Shown piece after piece: positions 7,905 to 16,105 of a stretch of DNA of 38,644 bases. Each line of letters starts with the position of its first letter. Position 1 is the first letter of the stretch. The notes beneath the pieces were generated by a model, which was not told the DNA's origin, searched no databases, and worked only from the letters and a program-made list of their open reading frames with translations. Position numbers and translations under genes: made by a program. This stretch comes from Dehalococcoidia bacterium (GTDB lineage Bacteria > Chloroflexota > Dehalococcoidia > CAUJGQ01), in assembly GCA_035310145.1 (NCBI GenBank), contig DATGEL010000110.1, positions 1-38,644 on the forward strand, in the 5' to 3' direction.

Positions 7905-9284
7905 ATGAACAGGCTCGCCCGAGCCGGTGCGGCTTCGCTTGCGGCGCTCTGTGCGCTGGCGGGTACGGCTGCCGTGCACGCCCAGGGCCCCGGCGTGCCG
8001 CTGCCGAGCCAGCCGCTGCCCGTGCTTGCCCCACCCCCACTCGCGGCGCTCGCGGCCGCGCCTGCCGTGGCAACGGTGCTCGCGCCGATGGCCGGGGCCG
8101 CGCCGGTACCGGCAATCGGCGCCACCACGACGCCTGCTGTGACCGTTTACCTAGCGCCGCCGGTGGCGCTGCCGCCAGCCGTACGCGCCAGTGCGCCGCC
8201 CGTTTCGGTACCGCCGCTACCCGCGGCCGCGCCGCTCGCACAGGGCGCCACCGCGGCCGTCTCCCAGGCGCTTCAGACCGGCGTAACCGCCGCGACGCCG
8301 CTACAGGCCGTGGCCGCACCGGTCGCAAACGCGGTGACGACGGTCGTACCGGCTGCGGCGCCGCTGCTGCAGCCCCTACAGCCCGTGCTCAACCACCCGG
8401 TGGAGACGATCCGGCCGACGGTGTTCGGCGCCGTAGACACAGTGGACGCGGTCATCGCGCCGATCGTCACGGCCGTCGGCGGCGCGCCGCCGCTCCCACC
8501 CCCACCGCCCGTCGCCGCTCCGCCGGCAACGCCGCCCCTCACGGCGCCGATCGTCGCCCCACCGGCGGCCACCGAGCCACCGGCGCTGGCCACGGCGCAG
8601 CCGCCGAGCGGCGCCCGCTTCCTGCCCGATAGCGCCGCGCCGGGGCCGCAGGCGCAAGCCGTCACGCCCGTGCCGGTAGCGGCCACCGCGGCCGCGACCG
8701 ACGATCCGCCAACGCTGCCGGTCGCCGATCCGGTGGCCTCGACGGCGCCAGTGACGTCGGTTGCCGCGCCGCCCGCTGCGCCGGCCGTCGCACAGCCCGC
8801 CCTGGTCGTGCCGCCGCCTTCGATCGCGCCGGCGGCCGCCGAGCCGGACACGGTGAGCAGCGACGACGATGGCGCTGCCCGGCCGGGCGGAAGCGTCCCA
8901 TCCGCGGCGAACGGCGCCCATGCCTCGGTGGCTGGGCTGGCCGGCGGCGCTCATCCCACCGTGCACGTCAGCACGCAAGCCTTCGGCGTCACCGCCGCGC
9001 CTGCGAGCCTCCCCTCGGAGGCGACGTCCGCGACGGCTTCGCAGGCGGCGCTGCATCCGATGGCACTCATTCCGGCGTCGCCGGCGGGGAACGCCGCGGG
9101 CAGCGCAGGCACGCCACTTGCGGGCGCAGGCGGAGCGGTCGGCCACGCGCCGGGCGGAACCGCCGCGGCCGCCCTGGTGGGACTGCTTGCGATCGCCGCT
9201 CTGGCAGCCTTTCTCGATAGCGTGTTCCGGGCGCTGCGGCGCCCCTTCTCGCTGGTGTATGCGCCCCTGACTCCTCCTGGCTGA
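7905..9284 (+). CDS. secreted Ala/Pro-rich protein with C-terminal membrane anchor
   Basis: Protein of 459 aa. An N-terminal signal peptide (residues 1-26, 'RLARAGAASLAALCALAG...AVHA') is followed by a low-complexity region rich in Ala, Pro, Val and Thr with a polyproline patch ('PPLPPPPPVAAPPATPP'). Near the C-terminus is a hydrophobic helix ('AAAALVGLLAIAALAAFLDSVF') followed by basic residues, so the protein is probably anchored on the outer face of the membrane. No enzymatic motif is visible. No LPxTG-like motif precedes the helix. It shares composition and organisation with the next gene and lies 168 bp from that gene's start. AGAGGG lies 11 nt upstream of the ATG. Confidence 0.75.
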   Translation: MNRLARAGAASLAALCALAGTAAVHAQGPGVPLPSQPLPVLAPPPLAALAAAPAVATVLAPMAGAAPVPAIGATTTPAVTVYLAPPVALPPAVRASAPPVSVPPLPAAAPLAQGATAAVSQALQTGVTAATPLQAVAAPVANAVTTVVPAAAPLLQPLQPVLNHPVETIRPTVFGAVDTVDAVIAPIVTAVGGAPPLPPPPPVAAPPATPPLTAPIVAPPAATEPPALATAQPPSGARFLPDSAAPGPQAQAVTPVPVAATAAATDDPPTLPVADPVASTAPVTSVAAPPAAPAVAQPALVVPPPSIAPAAAEPDTVSSDDDGAARPGGSVPSAANGAHASVAGLAGGAHPTVHVSTQAFGVTAAPASLPSEATSATASQAALHPMALIPASPAGNAAGSAGTPLAGAGGAVGHAPGGTAAAALVGLLAIAALAAFLDSVFRALRRPFSLVYAPLTPPG

Positions 9285-9452
9285 GACTCTCCGGCGTCCT
9301 TTCACCCATGGGCAAAGTGCGCGGCGGCGCGGTCAGATCCGCCCGCCACAGAATGCGCCGCGCTCTTTCCGGGTGCCGGGACGCCGCCCCATCTCCCGCA
9401 ACGTGACGATGGGATGTGCCCCGCCCTCGCGGCGGTGGCAGGGAGGATCGCG

Positions 9453-11519
9453 GTGCATTGCAAACGGTGGATCCGCGCGGCGGCCGCAGCGGCTACCGGC
9501 GGAATCCTGGGAATCGGCCTGCTCGCGGCGGCGCCACAGCTGGCGTCCGCGGCGTGCGGTTCGGCGCTCGTGGCGGTCTGCCCGCCGCAGTCAGTGAACG
9601 CCACGCCGGGGCAGACGGCGGGCGCCCTCGGCGTAACCATCTCGGTGAACCTCAGCGCCGGACAACCCGGCGCCGCCCCGGCCGCCGCGCCCGCTCAGGC
9701 AAGTGCGCAGATCGCGGCGCCCGTCGTGCCGGCGAGCGCCTCCGTGACCGCGCACTTACCGGCCGCTACGGTGTCACAGCCCCCGGCGGCGGCGGCGGTC
9801 GCGCAGGCCTCGGCGGGACCCAGCACCGCCGCGACCGGTGGTGGCTCCAGCGGTGCGGCGGCTCCGGCGCCGCTGCTCAGCCCGGTGGTGCAGGCGCCGA
9901 TCAACGCCTGTGTGCCGGTGGCCGTGGCGGTGGGCGGTGGCAGCGCGGCGAGTTGCGCCGGCGCGGCCGGCGGCGCCAGCGCCGAGGCAAGCCCCAACAC
10001 GGCCCCCGCGGTTGCGCCGGCCGTGCAGGCGCCGATCAATGCCTGCATCCCGGCGGCAGTGGCGCTGAGCGGCAGCAGCGCAGCAGGCTGTGCGGCTGGC
10101 GGCAGTAGCGCCATCAGCAGCGGCACGGCCGGAACGAACGGCGCAAGCCTGCTCACCCCCGTGGTGCAGGCGCCGGTGAACGGCTGCGCTCCGGTCGCCG
10201 TCGGTGCGCTGGGCGGTACCGCCGGCAGCGGCTGCCAGGCGAGCGGTGGCGCGGCGGCGACCGCCACCGGTCAATCGGGCAGCGTGCCAGCACCGATTGA
10301 CACCGTGGTACAGGCGCCCGTCAACGCATGCCTGCCCGTAGCGGCTGGCGTCGCCGGTGGCAGCGGCGCAGCCGCCTGCTCGACCGGCGGCGCTCGTTCC
10401 GCTGGAAGCGGCCCGAGCGGCGCAGCGCTGATCGGCGGAGTGGCGCAGGTTCCCGTCAACGGGTGTGCGCCGCTGGCGGCCGGCGCGCTGAACGGCAGCG
10501 CCGCTGCGTCCTGCTCGGCCTCCGCCGGCGCGCAGGCCACGAGCAGCGGCAACGGCGGCCTGATCGCTCCGGTTGTGCAGGCGCCGGTGAATGGCTGCGC
10601 CCCGGTCGCCGCGGGTGCGCTGAATGGGACGGGCTCGGCGGCATGCTCGGCGAGCGCCGCCTCCGGCGCCAGCGCCACGAACGACGGCAGCGGCGCCCCG
10701 GCGGGCCTGGCGCCGTCCGTGCAGGCGCCGGTCAACGGCTGCGTTCCCGTGGCGGCCGCCCTGGTCAGCAGCGGCGCTTCGGCCGGCTGCGCCACGGGCG
10801 GCAGCAGCGCCACGGGCAGCGGCAGCGACGGAGAGCTCGGCGAAGGGCTGCTGCCTCTCGTGCAGGCGCCGGTTTCGCTCTGCGTTCCGGCCGCCGTGGG
10901 CTTGCTCGGCGGTGCCAGCTCCACGAGTTGCGCCGCCGCGACGAGCACCACACCACCCCCCGACGACAATCCGCCGCCTGGTGGTAGCACCCCACCCGGC
11001 AGCACCACGCCTCCGGGCAGCAATCCGCCCCCGGGCGAAACCATGCCGCCCGGCAGCACGACGCCGCCGAGCGAAACGGTGCTCCCGACTGTGCCGCCGC
11101 CGCCGGCGCCCATCGCGTCAATACCGGCGCTGCCTCCTGTCGGTGCGTCCTCTCCATCGTCGCCCGTAGCGTTTGCCGCCGCGGCAAGCGCACCAGCGAC
11201 GAACGGCGGCGCTGCGGCGACGAATGGCGCCGGGATCGCGCCTCCGAGCCCGGGCCTGCCGGCTGCGCCCGCGTCGCCTGGACCGATGTTCGTGATCGGA
11301 GCGGCAGCTGGTGGCGCATCCGGTGGTGGCATCGCGCTGCCGGCAACGCGGGCGCAGCCGCATACAGCACCCGCCTCGCTCCGTCTGCCAAACGCCGGTA
11401 CGGGCGGGCTGCTCCACCGGCAGCAGAATCGGCGTGCCGCGGTGCTTTACGCCCTGCTGCTGTCTGCCTGCTGCCTGGCGCTTGGCGGTCTCTCCCTGCT
11501 GCGGATGCGGCGCACCTAA
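9453..11519 (+). CDS. chaplin-like repeat surface protein with LPNAG sorting signal
   Basis: Protein of 688 aa. I chose GTG 9453 because GGGAGG (9441-9446) sits 6 nt upstream; an ATG at 9414 in frame lacks an RBS. The signal peptide ends near 'QLASA'. Eight repeats of about 45 residues follow (about 9870-10945), each built on [VA]-V-Q-A-P-[VI]-N-x-C-x-P-x-A then Gly/Ser-rich and a second Cys 15-16 residues later, joined by Gly/Ser/Ala linkers. The spacing and the VQxPVN start recall chaplin/DUF320 domains. A Pro-rich wall-spanning stretch and an Ala-rich region come next. The C-terminus has LPNAG, a basic patch, a hydrophobic helix ('AVLYALLLSACCLALGGLSLL') and RMRRT, the layout of a sortase signal with Ala in place of Thr. 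Probably a cell-wall-attached, possibly amyloid or disulfide-linked, surface layer protein. No sortase is in the window. Confidence 0.75.
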   Translation: MHCKRWIRAAAAAATGGILGIGLLAAAPQLASAACGSALVAVCPPQSVNATPGQTAGALGVTISVNLSAGQPGAAPAAAPAQASAQIAAPVVPASASVTAHLPAATVSQPPAAAAVAQASAGPSTAATGGGSSGAAAPAPLLSPVVQAPINACVPVAVAVGGGSAASCAGAAGGASAEASPNTAPAVAPAVQAPINACIPAAVALSGSSAAGCAAGGSSAISSGTAGTNGASLLTPVVQAPVNGCAPVAVGALGGTAGSGCQASGGAAATATGQSGSVPAPIDTVVQAPVNACLPVAAGVAGGSGAAACSTGGARSAGSGPSGAALIGGVAQVPVNGCAPLAAGALNGSAAASCSASAGAQATSSGNGGLIAPVVQAPVNGCAPVAAGALNGTGSAACSASAASGASATNDGSGAPAGLAPSVQAPVNGCVPVAAALVSSGASAGCATGGSSATGSGSDGELGEGLLPLVQAPVSLCVPAAVGLLGGASSTSCAAATSTTPPPDDNPPPGGSTPPGSTTPPGSNPPPGETMPPGSTTPPSETVLPTVPPPPAPIASIPALPPVGASSPSSPVAFAAAASAPATNGGAAATNGAGIAPPSPGLPAAPASPGPMFVIGAAAGGASGGGIALPATRAQPHTAPASLRLPNAGTGGLLHRQQNRRAAVLYALLLSACCLALGGLSLLRMRRT
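9870..10945 (+). repeat. eight in-frame coding repeats of about 135 bp
   Basis: The repeats encode the two-cysteine units of the surface protein. Each begins around a GTGCAGGCGCC core (Val-Gln-Ala-Pro). The copies have diverged at the DNA level, so this is an old expansion, not a fresh tandem duplication. Confidence 0.75.
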
Positions 11520-11528
11520 AGCCGTCGC

Positions 11529-11565
11529 GGCCCGCGGCGCCGGTCCCGCACCGGCGCCGCGGGCC
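11529..11565 (+). terminator. strong GC hairpin after the surface protein gene
   Basis: Perfect 16-bp arms, GGCCCGCGGCGCCGGT (11529-11544) and ACCGGCGCCGCGGGCC (11550-11565), with a 5-nt loop, begin 10 bp after the stop codon. No U-tract follows, so it is a terminator or mRNA-stabilising hairpin of the kind common in GC-rich genomes. Confidence 0.55.
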
Positions 11566-11714
11566 GTCCACCGCGTCGTTGATCTGCGACTCCGGACATG
11601 CTACGGGCGGCCCTCCCGACAGCGCCGTGCCCGCACGGGCGCCGCCAATCCACCGCGCACCGCAGGCGCCCCGCCCCCAGCACAGTACTCGCCATCGCAG
11701 CTCGTGAACGAGGT

Positions 11715-12285
11715 ATGGCGATGTCCAGGCTCTCACACCCATTTTCCCGGTGGGAAGCGCGACGGTGGCAGCTTGCAACCGCACTCGTGGCAGCGGCCAC
11801 CCTGCTGCTTCCGCTGCACGCCGTCACCGTATGCAACATGCGCGCCGAATCGCCGCCGACGCCGCGCCGCATCGTCGGTTACGTTCCCGCCTAAGTAGGG
11901 TTGCAAAAGTTCTTGGCAGTTTGTCGACCACGGGCCAGCATCGCTCAGGCCGCGGCGGGGCACCAAGAACTTATGTACACTTACTTCGGAACGCGGCAAC
12001 GGCTACCGTTCCGACCAGATCGACTTCGGCGTGGTGAACACCGTTGCCCATTTCGCTATCCCGCCACGCCGCGATGGCACCCTGGCGCCGCCCGTCTGGG
12101 GACCTTTCCCCGATCCGGCGTCGGCGGCAGCCGCGCACACGGAGGGCGAGTCGAGCGTGCTCGTCGTCGGCGACGACCGGCCGGAGACCGCACAGAGCTT
12201 CGCCGCGGTCGTGCAGCCGGCGCTGCGCCCGGCGTTCGTCGCCGCGGTGGCCGCGCTGGTCGCCGCGGATGGCTACGACGGCGTG
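11715..12285 (+). pseudogene. broken GH18 (chitinase-like) gene
   Basis: Two pieces of one gene. The first (11715-11891) has a signal peptide and reads up to 'RRIVGYVPA'. After a roughly 90-bp insertion and a frame shift, the second (from about 11986) reads 'SERGNGYRSDQIDFGVVNTVAHFAIPP...WGPFPDPA...ADGYDGV'. It parallels the intact GH18 gene at 17704-18897 ('RHVVAYFPIWARNSGYSENDIDFNVVTDVAHFAV...WGPFPDPA...ANGYDGV'). The reading frame stops matching exactly before the catalytic D-x-D-x-E residues, where the sequence passes into a CaiB fragment on the other strand. It thus lacks the active site and two-thirds of the barrel. Confidence 0.85.
11893..11986. mobile_element. short palindromic insertion inside the GH18 pseudogene
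   Basis: Non-coding block of about 90 bp that interrupts the GH18 frame. It contains perfect 10-bp inverted arms AAGTTCTTGG (11907-11916) and CCAAGAACTT (11963-11972), and outer AAGTA/TACTT ends (11893-11897, 11982-11986). It carries no ORF, so it resembles a MITE or REP-like element. The left end contains GGTTGCAAAA, which also starts the inverted repeat at 30825. Confidence 0.55.
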
Positions 12286-12441
12286 CACGAAGGGCGCCAG
12301 CGTGCGCAGGCGGCTGCCGCCCGGCGGCTCGACCGCGATCAGCTCGGCGCCGGCGTCGGCCAGCAGCTTGCCGCAGTAGGCCGCGCCCGGTGCATTCGCC
12401 AGCTCGACCACGCGCAGATCCGTCAGCAGCCCCGTCGCCAT
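12286..12441 (-). pseudogene. N-terminal stub of a CaiB/BaiF (family III) CoA-transferase
   Basis: The first 52 codons read 'LLTDLRVVELANAPGAAYCGKLLADAGAELIAVEPPGG', the standard opening of family III CoA-transferases, with a GGAG ribosome-binding site before the ATG. After 'TLAPFV' the frame enters antisense GH18 sequence and family resemblance stops. A complete family member is about 400 aa, so about 85% is missing, including the catalytic Asp. It is joined tail to tail to the GH18 remnant. Confidence 0.8.
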
Positions 12442-12508
12442 CGCCCCCTCCCGCTCCGCGCGAGCGTCCGGCGCCTACGGTACACCAGGGGCAGCTTCGG
12501 CGCCTCCG

Positions 12509-13054
12509 TCAGCGGTCGTGCAGCGCCTCGGCCCGCGTGATCCGCATCAGGTATTCCGGTTCGGCTTCGCCAGGCACGCGCACGCTCTTCAGATAGCGGA
12601 AGCCCGCCTTCTCGTAGGCACGGATGGCGCTCGCGTTCGACGCCGCCGGTCCGATGATGCAGGCCTCCGCCCCCGCGCGGGCGAAGACCACATCGCGCAG
12701 GAAGCGGCGCAGAACCAGCGCCCCCAGGCCGCGGTGCACATGCTCGGCCTCGCCGATGAACAGATCCACACCGGCCGCGCCGCGCTCGACTTCAACCGCC
12801 GCGGCGTATTCGGGATGGTCGTCGATCAGATAGGTCTGGATGAAGCCGGCCGGCTCGCCCGCAAGCAGGATCGCGTAACACTGCGTCGGCCCGGAATCGG
12901 TGATACGCGGCAGATACTCCGCTTCCACCGCGGCAAGCGACGGCGCCGCATCCCACCAGCGCGCCACGTGCGGCGTGTTGATCCAGCGGTACATCCTCGG
13001 AAGATCGTCGGCTTGAAGCGGACGAAAGGCGATCTGCTCCGCGTTCACCGCCAT
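12509..13054 (-). CDS. GNAT-family N-acetyltransferase (AAC(6')-like)
   Basis: Protein of 181 aa with the organisation of the AacA/IucB-like GNAT group: 'FRPLQADDLPRMYRWINTPHVARWWD' at the N-terminus, 'VDLFIGEAEHVHRGLGALVLRRFL' with the acetyl-CoA loop, and 'NASAIRAYEKAGFRYLKSVRVPGE'. Members acetylate aminoglycosides or siderophore precursors, but the true substrate cannot be told from sequence. Its ATG is 4 nt beyond the stop of the upstream solute-binding protein gene, so the two are probably co-transcribed and coupled. Confidence 0.88.
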   Translation of the reverse strand: MAVNAEQIAFRPLQADDLPRMYRWINTPHVARWWDAAPSLAAVEAEYLPRITDSGPTQCYAILLAGEPAGFIQTYLIDDHPEYAAAVEVERGAAGVDLFIGEAEHVHRGLGALVLRRFLRDVVFARAGAEACIIGPAASNASAIRAYEKAGFRYLKSVRVPGEAEPEYLMRITRAEALHDR

Positions 13055-13058
13055 TCGC

Positions 13059-14891
13059 CTACTTGTTGTTCACCGACATATTGGCGTACTGCTCCGTGCC
13101 GAAGTTGTAGTTGTCGACCACGAAGAAGTTCTGCACCCAGGGCTGCTGGAACGAATACGCCTTCGTGTAGATGATCGGCGGGTAGTACATCTTGTCCGCG
13201 TGCGCCCGCTGCACGTCGTAGACCTCTTGCAGGCGCTTGCTCTCGTCCAGCTCGACCTGCTGCTTCTTCACCAGCGCCGTCAGGTCCGCGTCGTCCACAA
13301 ACTCGGCGTTGCGGTTGCCGTCCTTCGTCAACATGCCCGTCAGGAAGTCGTCCGGATCGGTGAACGGCGTCTGCAAGGCGTAGCCGATGCTGTTCGGCGG
13401 CAGGCCCTGGAAGGCGTAGCCGTGCGCCGGGTCGATCCAGTCCTTCAGGTAGTCCACCGTCACGACCTGAAGCCTGAAGCCGGCGTCGGCGAGCATGCCG
13501 CGAATCGCGTCGGCCGTCGCGTTGTAGAGGTCGCCGTAGGCGTTGTTCGGATAGATGTACTTCAACTGGGTGTCGGCGTGGCCGGCGGCGGCGATTAGCT
13601 GCTTCGCCTGCTGCGGGTCGTGCTTGAACCACTTCGCCGACTCGCCGATCTCCTTGCCCTGCGGGTCCAGGTACCACTTGCCCAGGCCGGGATTGATCAG
13701 GTTGTCCCAGACGCCGCGGCCGCTGTAGATCGCGTCGATCAGCGCCTGCCGGTCGACGGCGAGCGAGGCCGCCTGGCGCACGCGCACGTCTTTGAAGGGG
13801 CTAGAGGCGTCGCTGACGTTGGTGAAGAAGAGCAGCGACATGCCGTCGGGGTCGTATTCGTCCACGTGCGCCTTTGGCACCGCCTTCTTCATGGTATCCA
13901 CGTCCGCGGGCTGCACGCCGAGCACGTCGATGCGGCCGGCCTGAAACTGCGCCTCCTGCGTGGAGCTGTCGGGGATGATGTCGAGCACGGCGCCGTCGGC
14001 GTAGGGCAGCCCTTTCAGGTAGTAGTCTGGGTTCTTCTTCCAGGTGAAGGCCGTGGGCGTGGCGCCGGCGAAGATCCAGGGGCCGACGCCGATCGCCTGC
14101 TGCGACGGATCGATCTTGCCGTCCGTGGCCGCGTCTTTGGACATGATCCACAAGTATTGCGGATTGGCCAGCTTGTTGAGAAACGGCGCATAGGGCAGCT
14201 TCAGCTTCCAGACGAGCGTGCTGTCGTCGGGCGTGGTCAGGCTGTCCACGATCGGCTTGTAGACGCCGTTGTTCACGTTCTTGGCGCTGCCCGTGAAGTA
14301 CTGGTAGCTGGCGTTCACATCGGCCGAGGTGAGGGCACGCGACAGCGGCGGCTGGAAGTTTACCCCCTGCCGCAGCTTCATCGTGTAGGTCAGGCCGTCC
14401 GGCGAGACCTCGTAGCCCTGGACAAGATCCGGCACCGGCGTGCGGTTCAGGGTGATCTGCGGGTCGGCGGCGGCGGCGAAGCGGAAGAGCCGGCCGTAGT
14501 GAAAGCCGGCCAGCCACTGCGAACGGTAGGTCGTGTTCGCCACCGGATCGAGGTTCGCGGTGCCCACGATTACGCCCTGGATCGTGCCGCCGGTCTTGAG
14601 GTTTGCCTGCGCCGTGGGCAGCACGGCCGCACCGGGCGTGCCGGCGGCCGCGGCGGTGGCCGCACTGCTGCTCGCCGCCGCGCGCGTAGCGGATGCCGCG
14701 GCCGTGCCCGCACTCGTGGAGGCCGCGGGCGCGGTGGTGGCTGCACGCTTGTTGTTATTGCTGCTGCACCCCGCCAGGCCCAGCGCCGCGACGCCCGCGG
14801 CCGCCGCGCCGCCCTGCACCAGCCGGCGCCGGTTCAGCCGCCTGCCCGCCAGCCGCGGCCAGTAAGCGTCCGCATCGTACCGATCGCTCAT
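13059..14891 (-). CDS. ABC transporter substrate-binding protein, family 5 (peptide/nickel type)
   Basis: Extracytoplasmic solute-binding lipoprotein of 610 aa (SBP_bac_5). The start is ATG 14891 with GGAG 8 nt upstream; the frame is open further but lacks an RBS. The leader has a twin-arginine-like 'NRRRLVQGG' (residues 20-28), a hydrophobic stretch, and lipobox LAGC with Cys42 as the predicted lipidated residue. An Ala/Thr-rich linker follows. The family signature '...VPDLVQGYEVSPDGLTYTMKLRQGVNFQPPLSRALTSADV' lies in the first lobe, and 'VRQAASLAVDRQALIDAIYSGRG' in the second. The only neighbour in the operon is a GNAT gene. No permease or ATPase is adjacent, so it is an orphan binding protein that may feed the transporters at 27-36 kb. 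Confidence 0.93.
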   Translation of the reverse strand: MSDRYDADAYWPRLAGRRLNRRRLVQGGAAAAGVAALGLAGCSSNNNKRAATTAPAASTSAGTAAASATRAAASSSAATAAAAGTPGAAVLPTAQANLKTGGTIQGVIVGTANLDPVANTTYRSQWLAGFHYGRLFRFAAAADPQITLNRTPVPDLVQGYEVSPDGLTYTMKLRQGVNFQPPLSRALTSADVNASYQYFTGSAKNVNNGVYKPIVDSLTTPDDSTLVWKLKLPYAPFLNKLANPQYLWIMSKDAATDGKIDPSQQAIGVGPWIFAGATPTAFTWKKNPDYYLKGLPYADGAVLDIIPDSSTQEAQFQAGRIDVLGVQPADVDTMKKAVPKAHVDEYDPDGMSLLFFTNVSDASSPFKDVRVRQAASLAVDRQALIDAIYSGRGVWDNLINPGLGKWYLDPQGKEIGESAKWFKHDPQQAKQLIAAAGHADTQLKYIYPNNAYGDLYNATADAIRGMLADAGFRLQVVTVDYLKDWIDPAHGYAFQGLPPNSIGYALQTPFTDPDDFLTGMLTKDGNRNAEFVDDADLTALVKKQQVELDESKRLQEVYDVQRAHADKMYYPPIIYTKAYSFQQPWVQNFFVVDNYNFGTEQYANMSVNNK

Positions 14892-15146
14892 CGCCGTCTC
14901 CTTCGCACGTGAACCGAACGCAAGACGCACACATGCAGCAGTGGCGAGGCAAGCCGAGTATACGCCCGCGCCAACGCTTCCAGCGCACGCGCCGGCCCGA
15001 AAGCGAGCGCCCTCCGCATGTGGATTCCGTCACATTCGGCCGTGACGTTGTGAACGGCATTCGGCGGATCGCCGTGCGACCGGCTATGATGCTGGCGGGA
15101 GCATGAGCGCCGCGGCGCTCGTGCCGGCGGATGTGGGGAGGGTGTG

Positions 15147-15494
15147 ATGACGTCCCAACAGTCGGCTGCCCCGCTGGGCGGCCGCTACAAGCAAGGCGTG
15201 CCGGCCATCGACCTGTTCATCGAGCGCGGCACCGAGCGCGTCCCCTGCGACCATCGCTATCACGTGGTCGAGCGCGGCGCCGTCATCGCCAGCTTCAGCA
15301 CCCTGCGCGCCGCCCGGCGCCAGTATCAGGAGCGCCTGCTGGCCGCGAACTACACGCCCACACCGGCGGAGCCGATCAGCGCCGAGGAGCGGCTGCGCAA
15401 GGAGAACCTGGAGCGCGACCTGCTGCGCTCCGCCTCGTACTGGGCCGAGTCGTACCGCTACGGCGGCGGCGGCGGCAAGCTGCGTCATCGCTGA
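15147..15494 (+). CDS. hypothetical small protein
   Basis: Protein of 115 aa, soluble, charged, ending in a Gly-rich, basic tail ('YRYGGGGGKLRHR'). It has a compact beta region ('ERGTERVPCDHRYHVVERGAVIASFSTLRAARRQYQERL') and a helical Glu/Arg-rich C-terminal half. I do not recognise the family. GGGGAGG about 5 nt before the ATG gives good support; a GTG one codon earlier is possible. A TATGAT hexamer at 15085-15090 could be its -10. Its last 10 bp overlap the 3' end of the convergent methyltransferase gene. Confidence 0.7.
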   Translation: MTSQQSAAPLGGRYKQGVPAIDLFIERGTERVPCDHRYHVVERGAVIASFSTLRAARRQYQERLLAANYTPTPAEPISAEERLRKENLERDLLRSASYWAESYRYGGGGGKLRHR

Positions 15495-16105
15495 GGCCGT
15501 CGCGGCCGGCCGTGGAAGATCGCGTTCGCGCCCACCAGGTCCAGCCGTAGCCGCTCGAAGACGCGCTCCAGCCGCGGCACGCGTCCGTCCAGATAGGCAT
15601 CGGCGAACAGGTTGAAGGCCACCGTGCCGCCCGGCAGCAGCCGCGCCGCCAGCGCCCGCAGAAACGGCAGCGCCAGCACGCCGCGCGTCAGCCGGTTGCC
15701 CCGGTACAGATCGACGGCCACGTAGCCGAAGCGCGCGTCCGTGCTGTGCACGTACTGCAGCGCGTCGGCCCGCACCACCGTCAGCGGCAGTTGCGCCAGA
15801 GCAAACTCTCCCCGGGCGAGGCCGATGATCTCGGCGGAGGTGTCCACGCCGGTGATCGGCAGCGGGCCAAACCGCCGCACCAACAGGTGCGCCACCGTGC
15901 CGCCGCCCAGTCCCAGCAGCAGGGCGCTGCGCGGCCGCTGGTCGGGTATCATGGCCTGCCAGTAGCCGCTGGCCGCGTCGTCGGGGTCGACCGACTGCAC
16001 CACGCCGTCCACGAGCAGCGCCCGCCGCCCGGCGCTCTCGCCGATCCACGGCGGCGGCTCAATCCGCGACGGCGGACCTTGCCGATGACCACCACGCTGA
16101 GCCAC
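15485..16105 (-). CDS. spermidine synthase-like methyltransferase
   Basis: About 206 aa. It has the Rossmann-fold features of the spermidine synthase/SAM-dependent family: 'YWQAMIPDQRPRSALLLGLGGGTVAHLLVRRF' (the GxGGG nucleotide-binding loop), 'ITGVDTSAEIIGLAR' (acidic residue after beta2) and 'VVRADALQYV'. The strand before the last helix reads 'YVAVDLYRGNRL', similar to the D-x-F-x-G-x motif of SpeE homologues lacking the N-terminal beta domain. True aminopropyl transfer is unproven. The start is uncertain: GTG 16105 would overlap the divergent VLRF1 gene by 21 bp, and no ATG is available. The longer open frame upstream is antisense to VLRF1 and was discarded. Confidence 0.8.
   Translation of the reverse strand: MAQRGGHRQGPPSRIEPPPWIGESAGRRALLVDGVVQSVDPDDAASGYWQAMIPDQRPRSALLLGLGGGTVAHLLVRRFGPLPITGVDTSAEIIGLARGEFALAQLPLTVVRADALQYVHSTDARFGYVAVDLYRGNRLTRGVLALPFLRALAARLLPGGTVAFNLFADAYLDGRVPRLERVFERLRLDLVGANAIFHGRPRRPQR

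Noticed and set aside
9870-10945. Possible CRISPR-like array
   Set aside because: The repeats are in frame, diverged, about 135 bp long and encode protein units.
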